A stretch of DNA of 64,000 nucleotides from Chaetoceros tenuissimus (taxonomy: Eukaryota; Bacillariophyta; Thalassiosirophyceae; Chaetocerotales; Chaetocerotaceae), in assembly GCA_021927905.1 (NCBI GenBank), contig BLLK01000022.1, forward strand, positions 1,550,001 to 1,614,000, written 5' to 3'. A program made the position numbers and the translations under genes. Within the stretch, counting starts at the first letter, position 1. Every line of letters begins with the position of its first letter. Below the pieces are notes generated by a model. The model was not told the origin of the DNA. It saw only the letters and a program-made list of their open reading frames with translations, and ran no database searches. Positions 52,311 through 61,484 of this stretch are shown here, piece by piece.

Positions 52311-53723
52311 ATGGAAGACTTCAATACCAACTTTAACTTCACAAAACCAGCAATTATGATTCCTACAGTCTCCGGCTCGATATCATTCCTTTCGTCGATG
52401 CTGATTATATATGTCATCCTCAAGAGTCCAAAGCTAGTTTTTTCCACACCATATCATCGGATCATGTTCGGTATGAGCATAGGAGATTGTATTGTCTCGC
52501 TTGCGATAGCTTTGACAACGATTCCGATGCCGAGAGATGTGATATATCCGTTCGCACAGAGTTCCTATGGAAACATTCATACATGCAATGCACAAGCATA
52601 TGCGTCCATTGGTGGTCAAGGGGCTACATTTTGGATGAGCGTGGTTTTGTATATATATTACGGCTGTTCATTAGTCTTTCATGTGAAAGATGTTACATTC
52701 CGTAAATGGATTGAAACGCCAATGGTTACTTTTTTTATACTTCTGTTATTTTCTCCCCTTCTCTATTTGCATAATGTAGAGAGCCTCAATCCTAGTCCAT
52801 CTATTGTTTGGTGCACCAGAAAAGCTTATCCATATCAATGCACGAAAGACATAGATCCTGATTGTAGAGAGGGAGGTCGAGGAGATTTCACTGCCGTGTG
52901 GATTACGGTTACACTTGCAACCTTTGCATTCCTGATTATTGATATGTGCCTCATTGTCTTCTCCTTCTATCGTGCAGAGCGAAAGTTGAAAGAACTAAAG
53001 GAAGAACATGACAACAGTGTAGTTGTCGCTGACGGAGACGCATTTACGGACCACGAGTTACTAGAAACCAGAACAGACAAAAGAAGAATCACAAAAGAAG
53101 CCTTGATGTATATTGCCTCATTCTTTGCTACTTGGATATTCCCTGTTATCTATGCTGATTTAGTAGAGGACCAAGATGGCTTCAAGGATATTCCAGTACT
53201 CGCTGCCTTACGTCTCTTCTTTCAGCCACTTCAAGGTTTCTTGAATATGTTGATATTCTTTTATCACAAAATGGAGATCTTGAAAGGAAAAGATGAGAAT
53301 CAGAGTCTATCTATGAGAGCGAGATTCAAGTTGGTAGTTTTGCATCCAGGGGAAGCGTTTGAAGAGAAGAGAATGGTGATCTCAAATCTTCCAATGCTGG
53401 AGGTATCTAGTATATCCAATTCTGATTCCACAAGGAAAAAGCAAGCAAGTTTGAAATCTGTAGAAGATCCACCCTCTCAAAATTTGAACTTATATTTAGA
53501 TGTTGAAAGTTCTCAGGAAGCAAGCAAGGGTGGGTTTCATTTATCACAAGGGGAGAGTCTAGCAAGTTCATTTCAGCAAAGCGAGGTTCGATTTTACGAT
53601 GAAATCAGAAGACAAATCTCTAATGGTGATTACTCTTCTTCTAGCAAAAGTGGAGAGCAACATGATTTGAGCTTTAGATTACATAGTGTTGCAGAAGAGA
53701 CTTGCCTCGATGACCTTAGTTAG
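52311..53723 (+). CDS. Seven-transmembrane GPCR-like receptor (subfamily 2, member 2)
   Basis: 470 residues, ATG 52311 (MEDFNTNFNFTKPAI). Same plan and length as member 1. TM1-3 differ at only a few positions. TM4 and the second extracellular loop are strongly diverged (HNVESLNPSPSIVWCTRKAY against NRENMNPSPTSVWCTRRDY). From DGFKDIPVLAALRLFF at TM7 through GESLASS in the tail the two proteins are identical, with near-identical DNA. This sharp switch indicates recent gene conversion or unequal exchange. The function is inferred as a receptor of a different specificity with the same cytosolic tail. Confidence 0.8.
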   Translation: MEDFNTNFNFTKPAIMIPTVSGSISFLSSMLIIYVILKSPKLVFSTPYHRIMFGMSIGDCIVSLAIALTTIPMPRDVIYPFAQSSYGNIHTCNAQAYASIGGQGATFWMSVVLYIYYGCSLVFHVKDVTFRKWIETPMVTFFILLLFSPLLYLHNVESLNPSPSIVWCTRKAYPYQCTKDIDPDCREGGRGDFTAVWITVTLATFAFLIIDMCLIVFSFYRAERKLKELKEEHDNSVVVADGDAFTDHELLETRTDKRRITKEALMYIASFFATWIFPVIYADLVEDQDGFKDIPVLAALRLFFQPLQGFLNMLIFFYHKMEILKGKDENQSLSMRARFKLVVLHPGEAFEEKRMVISNLPMLEVSSISNSDSTRKKQASLKSVEDPPSQNLNLYLDVESSQEASKGGFHLSQGESLASSFQQSEVRFYDEIRRQISNGDYSSSSKSGEQHDLSFRLHSVAEETCLDDLS

Positions 53724-53929
53724 ACAGGGGAAGAGATAAATTTCATTTATCACAAGGGGAGAGTCTAGCAATTTCATTTCAGCAGAGCGAGGTTCGATTC
53801 TACGATGAAATCAGAAGACAAATCTCTAATGGTGATTACTCTTCATCTAGCAAAAGTGAGGAGCGACAAGATCTGAGGTTTAGATTGCACAGTGTCGAAG
53901 AAGAGTCTTTCACTGATGATCTAAGCTAG
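53535..53929 (+). repeat. Two tandem copies of the receptor C-terminal tail
   Basis: Copy 1 (53535-53723) ends the coding region; copy 2 (53741-53929) follows the same 17-bp linker and ends in TAG. The layout is as at 51330-51933, but with one fewer copy. Confidence 0.85.
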
Positions 53930-54556
53930 ATAGATGATAATATGGAAACAGAAACATTATATTTTCACTAGGTACCGTCATCATTCGAGGTTTGGAAAAT
54001 TATGTATCACGTATACTTACCTACAGTTAGATTTGGGACAGGGATTTTCTTTTAAAATATTAGATAAATACCAAGTCAAAAACTAACACTCTCAAATACA
54101 TTTATCTTTTACATTTGAAACGTTGAAGTAAAGTCATTAGGAGTTTTGGCCTTTCAAAGACAAGTCTCGTCTTCTTGTAAACTTGTTTGTTCGATGAGGC
54201 CAGACCACTCAATTAACGGATGAATCACACACTACACACACTTTAGTGCAGCCGTCTAATTGCACCAAGCAAGCCAGTCGCTTCAGTCGTCGAGAGAGAT
54301 AGCCAATCAGCCATAAGTAATTTCTTCGATTGCGATAGTGTGCTGTCTGCCAGCTGTCTCCAGCTGCTGTTATCACATCATGTATCGTGTTCGTCCTTCA
54401 TAAAAGCATACTTAGGCTAGACCAGCAGCACTAGAAACGTCAGAACATAGATGGAACCAACGGGTGGTTCTCGTGGAACCGATGCCTAGAGGTACTTTGA
54501 CTGTTATTCCAAGCAAGATAGCTCTTTTCACGTTTGTACTAAAAACAAGGAACAAG
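53724..54556. promoter_or_regulatory. 3' flank of receptor 2 and duplicated promoter (copy 2)
   Basis: After the extra tail copy and the shared 3' flank (from 53930), the segment 54246-54556 repeats 49811-50105 upstream of receptor 1. No gene is supported. Confidence 0.55.
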
Positions 54557-56005
54557 ATGGACTCCAATACCAACTTTAACTTCACAAAACCAGCAATCAT
54601 TATTCCTACGGTTTCCGGCTCGATATCATTCATTTCGTCGATGCTGATTATATATGTGATCCTCAAGTCTCCCAAGCTAGTTTTTTCCACACCATATCAT
54701 CGGATCATGTTCGGTTTGAGCATAGGCGATTGCATTATCTCGCTTGCAATAGCTTTGACAACGATTCCGATGCCTAGAGATGTGATATATCCTTTTGCGC
54801 AGAGTTCCTATGGAAATATTGCTACATGTAATGCACAAGCGTATGCACAAATTGGTGGATCTGGGGCTACATTTGGGATGAGCGTAGTTTTGTACATATA
54901 TTACGGCTGTTCATTAGTGTTTCATATGAAAAACGTTACATTCCGTAAATGGATTGAAACGCCAATGGTTATTTTCTTGTTACTCCTTTTTCTGGCTCCT
55001 TTATTCTATTCAGATAACGAAGAGGGCCACAATCCAAGTCCAACAAGTGTTTATTGCACCAGGAGAGAATATCCGGATAAATGCACAAAGGATACAGATT
55101 CTGATTGTAGAGAGGAAGGTCGGGGAAATTTCAGTGCCTTCTGGGTTAATATTGCACTTGTAACTTTTGTAGTTCTGATTATTGATATGTGCCTCATTGT
55201 CTTCTCCTTCTATCGTGCGGAGCGGAAGTTGAAAGCTCAACAGGAAGATAACAATTCTACTGCAAGTGACATAGAAATTTTTGTTGATGACGAGTTAAAG
55301 GAGATTAAAGGACACAAAAGAAGAATCACGAAAGAAGCCTTAATGTATATTGCTTCATTCTTTGCTATTTGGATTTTTGCTGTTCTATATGCTGATTTAG
55401 TCGAGAGCAAAGATAGCTTCAAGGATATTCCAGTACTCGCTGCCTTACGTTACGTCTTTCAGCCATTGCAAGGATTCTTGAATATGTTGATATTCTTTTA
55501 CCATAAAATGGAGATCCTGAAAGGAAAAGACGAGCATCATAGCCTCTCCTTCAGAGAAAGATTCAAAATGGTACTTTTACATCCAGAGAAAGCATTGGAA
55601 GAAAAGAAAATGGTTATTTCAAATCTTCCAATGCTTGGCATTTCTTCTGCATCCAATGAACAAACCGAACTACCCGAAGATGCCATCACGCCAAGTGAAG
55701 AAAAACCTGATGAATCTTTATCACCTAGTAAAATGAACTTATATTCAGATCTTGGAATGACAAGTCTAGCTAGTTCTTCTCGTGGTATCAATCGTAATGA
55801 TACAGACAAGTTTCATTTATCACTATCACAAGGGGAAAGTTTGGCAAGTTCATTCGAATATGACAGTGGATATTACTATTACAATGAAGTAAGAAAACAA
55901 GACGCTAACGGTGATTTCGTAGAGAGTCAACTTCAAAGTAGATGCTTGCATAGTGTGGAAGAAGAAGAATCTGATGAAGAAGATCTAAGCAATAAAAGTA
56001 GATAA
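54557..56005 (+). CDS. Seven-transmembrane GPCR-like receptor (subfamily 2, member 3)
   Basis: 482 residues from ATG 54557 (MDSNTNFNFTKPAI), matching the neighbours; upstream in-frame codons include only a GTG opening and an unconserved ATG at 54482. It shares helices, the Cys pattern, FSTPYHRIMFGLS and PLQGFLNMLIFFYHKME. Its third loop (KAQQEDNNSTASD) and C-tail have diverged (EQTELPEDAITPSEEKP insert), and it keeps the DTDKFHLSLSQGES word that relates to the tail repeats of members 1 and 2. It has a single tail copy. Its promoter is nearly identical to that of member 1. Confidence 0.8.
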   Translation: MDSNTNFNFTKPAIIIPTVSGSISFISSMLIIYVILKSPKLVFSTPYHRIMFGLSIGDCIISLAIALTTIPMPRDVIYPFAQSSYGNIATCNAQAYAQIGGSGATFGMSVVLYIYYGCSLVFHMKNVTFRKWIETPMVIFLLLLFLAPLFYSDNEEGHNPSPTSVYCTRREYPDKCTKDTDSDCREEGRGNFSAFWVNIALVTFVVLIIDMCLIVFSFYRAERKLKAQQEDNNSTASDIEIFVDDELKEIKGHKRRITKEALMYIASFFAIWIFAVLYADLVESKDSFKDIPVLAALRYVFQPLQGFLNMLIFFYHKMEILKGKDEHHSLSFRERFKMVLLHPEKALEEKKMVISNLPMLGISSASNEQTELPEDAITPSEEKPDESLSPSKMNLYSDLGMTSLASSSRGINRNDTDKFHLSLSQGESLASSFEYDSGYYYYNEVRKQDANGDFVESQLQSRCLHSVEEEESDEEDLSNKSR

Positions 56006-56295
56006 TTTGTAAAATAAAAATGAAGTGGGACTGTAAACGTATTCATCTTGATCATAAAAGTTCGTAAAAAGAATAAAATATGGATATGAAACCTCCCGAT
56101 GCCGTTATATTACGGGTTGGAGCAAACAACAGCCATTCGTTTTCACAAAAAGAGAGGAAGGAGAAAGAACTGCTACGTACATCACGTACCATACAACGTC
56201 GACGATCAGTAACTTTATACATGTGAAACAATTCTTATTTAACTTTGCAAAGCATTGTAATCTACAATAACAATTTATTTATATAAAAAAGCAAA

Positions 56296-57180
56296 ATGTC
56301 AGATAACTGGGACGATAGCGATGATGACTGGGACGCATCTGACGATGAACTAGATGCAAAGCTTGGACTCAACACCGGGTCTTCTGCACCAGAATTCGAC
56401 GACGATGAGGAAGATCTCGCACTCATTGAAAAGCAAAAGAGAGAAGCAGCACAGCAAGAATCTCTCCGATCCAAGGGAAAAGCTCTTGCTGCGAAGAAGA
56501 AGGCGGAAGCAGATAGATTGGAAGAAGAAGAACTTGCTCGTAAAGCAATGGAATTAGAAGCGGAAATGGAGGCAAATATGACAATTGACGAGCGAAAGGA
56601 ATTAGAGAGAAAGAGAGTCGAGGATGCGGATAATGCCTTGACTGATGACTTATTTGGCGCAGTTGAAGGAGTTAGATCGGGTCCTGGTACTGGAGGCGGA
56701 TCTGCAATGGGTGCAGGAGATACCGTCAAGATGACTGACTTGAAGGATCACTTGAAGCACGCGAGAAAAGTTGCTCAATGTCTCAAGGTAAGAATAGAAA
56801 TGGTTCCAAGTCAATGCCTACGTTGAAGTGATGTTCATCTTTTAATTTTGTTTCGTTCATCTCATGACTAATTCATCGCTCGATAGAAAAACGGAAAGGT
56901 ACATCTGGCAACAGCATTTTTCAAAGAAGTACTATCGGAATCTAAGGATGCACTTGATGATGATGCAATCACTGATATTATCAAAGTATGTAATGTAATC
57001 AAGAATGAAAAACTTCAGGAACAAAAGCGTAAAGTCAAGGGACAGGCACAGAAATCCAAGAAGAAGGATAAGGTTGCAGAGAAGAAGGCGAAGCAAATGG
57101 CTGTTGAATTGTATGGAGATAATGATCAATTTGATGACTATGATGAATATGGTGCTCAGTATGAAGATGCTTTCTTCTAA
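56296..57180 (+). CDS. EIF3J: Translation initiation factor eIF3 subunit J
   Basis: Two exons, 56296-56787 and 56887-57180, around a 99-nt GT-AG intron (56788-56886); 261 residues, close to the human length (258). Starts MSDNWDDSDDDWDASDDEL, the typical acidic Trp/Asp-rich eIF3j N-terminus, then a charged helical region (EKQKREAAQQESLRSKGKAL), a conserved middle (TVKMTDLKDHLKHARKVAQC, and after the intron LKKNGKVHLATAFFKEVLSE), and a Lys-rich C-terminus ending in acidic, aromatic residues (YDEYGAQYEDAFF). eIF3j binds the 40S decoding centre and aids eIF3 loading. Splicing restores a continuous conserved block across the junction. Confidence 0.9.
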
Positions 57181-57183
57181 ATA

Positions 57184-57420
57184 TTACGTTAGATTGAAAT
57201 TATGAAGGAATATGGTTTTTTCATAGAGATAGAGCGTAAATTTAGATAGCTGGAGTTCAGTCATATACTGCTTGCAATCAGTTGAGATATCTTCATTAGA
57301 TTGTAGAGCCTCTCCACTAGGGCATCCAGATTCACTCCACTCAGAAAGTAGCTCTTCATTGTAGATATCCGAACCGTCATAAAATAGCGTGACGAGACCA
57401 TCGACATTCGCAACCCTCAT
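57184..57420 (-). pseudogene. Truncated BspA-like LRR gene (N-terminus only)
   Basis: 78 codons beginning MRVANVDGLVTLFYDGS, the family start seen at 7222. It then keeps NEEL-x(3)-W and a CKQYMTELQLS segment corresponding to CKKYQKDRLSW, and stops where the repeats should begin. No LRR repeat follows. Its stop lies 3 bp from the stop of eIF3j on the other strand, so the rest has probably been deleted or replaced. It may still be transcribed, but no function can be claimed. Confidence 0.7.
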
Positions 57421-58014
57421 CTTCGGAACTTAAGTATATTCAGATACAATTGCGCAAATGACAAATTATGAAAGTTCTTGAGCGATCCGGAAAGTTTCTA
57501 AATTTCGAAAACTGTGGGAGGATGATGTAAAGAGACAGATCTTTCTCGTGCAAGTATTTCCTCACGTTTTGACATTATTCGATTCAGTCCATAGAAATCA
57601 TCCTGCAAATAATTCGCTGTTTAAACATAACCTTGACTGACCGATTGCTGAGTGGCAATGAACTTCTCTACATACGTAAGAGATAAACTATGCACTGATC
57701 CAGCAATAAATATGTACTGCCTTTGTTACTGATGGATCTATTACTTTTTTGAGCATGAAAGAGCTCACATTCTTGCCACTCAAAAAGACATGTAGGTGTA
57801 CTATGTACGTCAACTGTGGTTTGAACATCTTCAACATATTTTTAGTCAGGCTGTGAGTGTCGAAGATGACTATGATGGTCGAAGGCGGAACAATATGAAT
57901 ATAGAATACAATCAAAGTCGTCGATCGCGACATTATGAAAATAATGTTTAATGCTATGATAACATGCATTTTAACTAGGACTTTGTATATAAATATAATT
58001 ACTATCTCTCTGGG
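57421..58014. other. Intergenic stretch
   Basis: 594 bp. A 93-codon minus frame at 57688-57969 starts with an ATG and a hydrophobic stretch but has no recognisable relative. I do not call it. Confidence 0.4.
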
Positions 58015-58599
58015 TTAAATCTTAAAGAGACTCCTTAAGAACCCTGGGAGCTGTTTGAGCCAAAGGGTGATTCCAAATAACGTACATGATGAGGTAAATA
58101 CAGACACAGCCGTCAATCCTGTTAGATTGAATAAAAATTGCCACATCCATAGCACAACAAACGTAATGGAAGTATTTGTAAGCGATGTATAGGATGTAAT
58201 CGAGCCTAAATATGCCACTATAAGCCATAGGGCTGGGTAGGCAAATCCCCAAGCACCACAATCAAAGCTTTTCTCGAGGCCTGTAAGACCAAATGACAGC
58301 ATTCCAAACACAGCCATACCCACTTCAAAGATGTCAGTAGCTTCTTTATTCAAAGAAACCATACCCGATTTCGAGGCAAGTCCCAAGGAGAGTATAATTA
58401 GCGATGCATTCGAAAATCGAGTCACAAGGTCATCTGGCCAATAAGGGAATGGAAAGTCGTAAAAGCCCAAAACCCAAAACACTGTACCTACAGAAAAGAA
58501 TCCGAGAACTTTACTCTTTGTGCACAACGCCATTGGCGTAGGTTGAAATCCAAGCGCAAGACTCAAGTGAACGATCATGTCTGTACATCGGATCAACAT
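58015..58599 (-). CDS. Small multipass membrane protein, unknown family
   Basis: 194 residues, ATG at 58597-58599. Five or six hydrophobic helices, for example VLGFFSVGTVFWVLGFY, FEVGMAVFGMLSFGLTGL, ALWLIVAYLGSITSY and FVVLWMWQFLFNLTGL; short polar loops (PDDLVTRFSN). There is no signal peptide and no motif I recognise. The composition suggests an internal or surface membrane carrier or scaffold, but no function can be stated. Confidence 0.6.
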   Translation of the reverse strand: MLIRCTDMIVHLSLALGFQPTPMALCTKSKVLGFFSVGTVFWVLGFYDFPFPYWPDDLVTRFSNASLIILSLGLASKSGMVSLNKEATDIFEVGMAVFGMLSFGLTGLEKSFDCGAWGFAYPALWLIVAYLGSITSYTSLTNTSITFVVLWMWQFLFNLTGLTAVSVFTSSCTLFGITLWLKQLPGFLRSLFKI

Positions 58600-58913
58600 C
58601 TTCTTCTCTTATAACTCAACATATTTTTCGTCAAACTGTCTTCATAAATAAATAAAAGTTATGCAACAAAAAAAAGGGGTTCTTGAAGTCTAATGAGATT
58701 TACTTCACCTCGTGGGATTTTCTTTTTTTCTTCCTAAACAACAAGAGACGGAAAGGAAGTGATTGATGAAATCGCTCAAACTTGCCACCATATACATTAG
58801 GATGTCTTTACCAGTGTTTGACGCTTGATGTCAACCACTCATTTTCACTTCCATGATACACAACACAGAACAAATTTTTCAGTATCTATTGCATACAATA
58901 GTAATCAAAAGGA
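58600..58913. promoter_or_regulatory. Divergent intergenic region
   Basis: 314 bp between the membrane-protein start (minus) and the methyltransferase start (plus). No gene is supported. Confidence 0.4.
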
Positions 58914-59921
58914 ATGACTAGTCAAGCAAGCAAAAATCATGAACCTACACCACTCTATGAATTAAGAGAGAGGATATCACCCTCCACTTATCAATGGATC
59001 CAAGCAGAAGAGGAAAAAGAAAAAAGAGCCCTCGAAGAAGACAAAGATGAGGCGTTGCAATCCTGTCAATTGTTTCATACAATAGAAGACGACGATGAAG
59101 AAGAAGAGCCGATAGAAAGGGTCAGAGAATGGATATCAAGTTCAAAAAATGTAGATGGCTTTGGAGGCTATAGCACTAGAAAGGAGCAATTCATAGAGAA
59201 AGAAGATGGTGCGATTCAAGTCAAATATATTCTTTCGGATAAAGCTGGAGGACATGGAGATGATTTATGGGCTGCATCACGTTACATTGCAAATGTCTTT
59301 GCAGATTCAAAAAAGTGTTGTGAGTTAATAAATGCTAATGAATGCGAGCCTCCACTTTTAGGCAAATCATTTTTGGAATTAGGTGCTGGGGGAGGAGTAC
59401 CTAGTTGGACAGCCATGAAATGCGGTGCTAGAGTTGTATGCACAGATCAATCTATACCTGATCGTATTAGGTGTTTAGCAGAATGTGCTCAACGTAATTT
59501 ACAGGATTTAGAGATGGAAGTAACAGAAGAGAATGCGATATTAGAGAATGCCATGCAAGTCAGTGTTTGTCCTTTTGACTGGGGTACATCTCCAGATGAA
59601 ATCATTTCTCTCTTGGGAAAACATGGAGAAGCAAGTGATGTGTTTGATGTCATATTAGCAGCAGATTGTGTATATATACCTCAATGTCACGATGTTCTGT
59701 TGATGTCGATTGAAAGGCTATTGTCCAAAGATGGAGTTGCTTTGCTTCCATTCGCTTTACATGGAAACACCAAAGATGAAAACGTATGGAATATTTTTGA
59801 GAAAGCAAAAGAGAGAGGATTTGAAGTGGAAGTCATGGAGAAAATACAGTTGACTCCACAAGCAATAGGGATGGACGAACGACGTGGACTTGTGAATATG
59901 GTACGTATGCGAAAAATATAA
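58914..59921 (+). CDS. Class I SAM-dependent methyltransferase, lysine-type (METTL21/EFM7-like)
   Basis: 335 residues. An N-terminal charged helix (EEEKEKRALEEDKDEA) precedes the domain. GKSFLELGAGGGVPSW is motif I (SAM-binding Gly loop), RVVCTDQS motif II, FDWG the substrate-site word, and FDVILAADCVYIPQCHDVLL carries the D-x-x-Y-like lysine-methyltransferase signature (family 16, DxxY). Similar enzymes methylate lysines in elongation factor 1A or related proteins. LLPFALHG and a C-terminal ERRGLVNMVRM strand close the fold. Substrate is not determinable here. It lies convergent to the LNR gene. Confidence 0.8.
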   Translation: MTSQASKNHEPTPLYELRERISPSTYQWIQAEEEKEKRALEEDKDEALQSCQLFHTIEDDDEEEEPIERVREWISSSKNVDGFGGYSTRKEQFIEKEDGAIQVKYILSDKAGGHGDDLWAASRYIANVFADSKKCCELINANECEPPLLGKSFLELGAGGGVPSWTAMKCGARVVCTDQSIPDRIRCLAECAQRNLQDLEMEVTEENAILENAMQVSVCPFDWGTSPDEIISLLGKHGEASDVFDVILAADCVYIPQCHDVLLMSIERLLSKDGVALLPFALHGNTKDENVWNIFEKAKERGFEVEVMEKIQLTPQAIGMDERRGLVNMVRMRKI

Positions 59922-60170
59922 ATTAGAATCTATTTTATCAAAGTGTAACATCCCTTCAATAAATTAAAATGGATACACATCTTGTTTATAGAAAAGATCA
60001 ACTTGAAAGGCTTTCATCACTTGTACACCAAAATCAATTCGAAGGAGGCAATCAAGTTCATTTCTTTGTTGCAGATATAAGAAATTAATTGTTATTGTGA
60101 AGGGATCGAGGCAAATCGAGTCATGATTTTCTTCATCTGAAAAAGAGACAAGTTATTTTTTATTGCGCCG

Positions 60171-61484
60171 CTAAACAATACAATCCCCACCGTCCCAGTC
60201 GCAGGCTTCTGTATTGTATGGTGGAAAGTCATCGCACTGATCATAAAAGTAAAATGGACTCAGTCTATGAGAAATTATAGAATGTGCAATGTCAGTCAAG
60301 CCATTACTTACTATTCCATCTCCAAGCCAAGTTGGTACATTTACAACACATCCTATATTTGCACCGTTGCCCAATCTTTCATTTAGGATTTGACAATCTC
60401 CTGCGTCCCATCCACATTCTTTAGTGTTGTAGTTCCCCCATTTGTTGTCGCAAATTCCGTCGCCAATGTATGAAGGGTGATCAACGATACAGTCAGGATA
60501 AACTTGGCGAAGAAAGAAACCATCATTTTGCAATTTCGAAAATCTTTGAAGGATAGTAAGCATAGCAGCAGTTATAATGACAAGAACTAACGATCTAAGC
60601 GTGGAAGACGAATAAATTGAGCACTGATTCTTTTTCTTCTCATCCTTGAGAACAATAGTTTCAACATCAGCTGCTGATTTAGTGAGTCCGAAGCAAAAGA
60701 ATCCTCGTCTCACTACTTTGAAGAGTAAATCATCGATTTCCGACACAATATAGATTGCTGTGAAATTCAAGACTAGGTCAAGGTAATCATCATTTTGAAT
60801 GATCAAAATCATGAGAATAGCCAAAACCAGTAAACCTTGAACAAAGCGAAGCAAATTCGGGAAGTAAACAGCTCTAAGCATGAAAGGCGAAGAAGCGCCA
60901 CTATTGCCATCTTTTTCAGCCGTAGTTTGGTGATTTTGAATTTGTTGGATATTGCTATTTCCGCGTTGAAGAATGAATATGTACTGAATTGCAATCTGTA
61001 CATCGCTTTGTAGCACGATAGATAAAATTACAACAAGGAACTGTCCTACTCGAACAATAGGTGACACTCCAAATGGGACTTTAAATTGTCTATCTTGATC
61101 TCCTCCTCCCAAATCTCTGTTGAACTGAGCCAGAAGGACAAGAATGAGCAAAGCAATCTGTACGCAAAATGTAAGTATGCCTAGAAAATATGCTATTGAC
61201 CAAAAAGGTTTAAGCATCATCAAAGAATACATGTCCTCAGAAAGTGAGACGTCGACTGAGTCTGAGTAATTATGCTCGTCTTCTTCTTTGGAGTCAGTAG
61301 TATGCTTGCCAAGTAATGCTAGGGTTTGCTCAAGATCTCTAATCTTCATTTCGTTTTCTTCTCTGTATCTTTCGAACTGTTCTTTTGCCGATTGTAGACT
61401 TGGCTGAGGGCTTGATTGCTCTTCTTCGTCACATAGAATAACATTATCTAAGAATACGGCATCCGGATTGTGAAGAAGAGTCAT
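60171..61484 (-). CDS. Multipass membrane protein with two LNR (Notch-type) repeats
   Basis: Two exons, 60312-61484 and 60171-60236, with a 75-nt intron (60237-60311); 412 residues. The intron is a multiple of three and has no stop, so the frame reads through it; removing it joins GDGI to CDDFPPYNTEACDWDGGDC, a perfect LNR repeat after CVVNVPTWL. The first repeat is CIVDHPSYIGDGICDNKWGNYN then KECGWDAGDC. N-terminal to these are a coiled coil (REENEMKIRDLEQTLALL) and several helices, among them SIAYFLGILTFCVQIALLILV, VGQFLVVILSIVLQ and LRFVQGLLVLAILMILI. LNR repeats bind Ca2+ and usually face the lumen or outside. Confidence 0.8.
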   Translation of the reverse strand: MTLLHNPDAVFLDNVILCDEEEQSSPQPSLQSAKEQFERYREENEMKIRDLEQTLALLGKHTTDSKEEDEHNYSDSVDVSLSEDMYSLMMLKPFWSIAYFLGILTFCVQIALLILVLLAQFNRDLGGGDQDRQFKVPFGVSPIVRVGQFLVVILSIVLQSDVQIAIQYIFILQRGNSNIQQIQNHQTTAEKDGNSGASSPFMLRAVYFPNLLRFVQGLLVLAILMILIIQNDDYLDLVLNFTAIYIVSEIDDLLFKVVRRGFFCFGLTKSAADVETIVLKDEKKKNQCSIYSSSTLRSLVLVIITAAMLTILQRFSKLQNDGFFLRQVYPDCIVDHPSYIGDGICDNKWGNYNTKECGWDAGDCQILNERLGNGANIGCVVNVPTWLGDGIVSNGLTDIAHSIISHRLSPFYFYDQCDDFPPYNTEACDWDGGDCIV

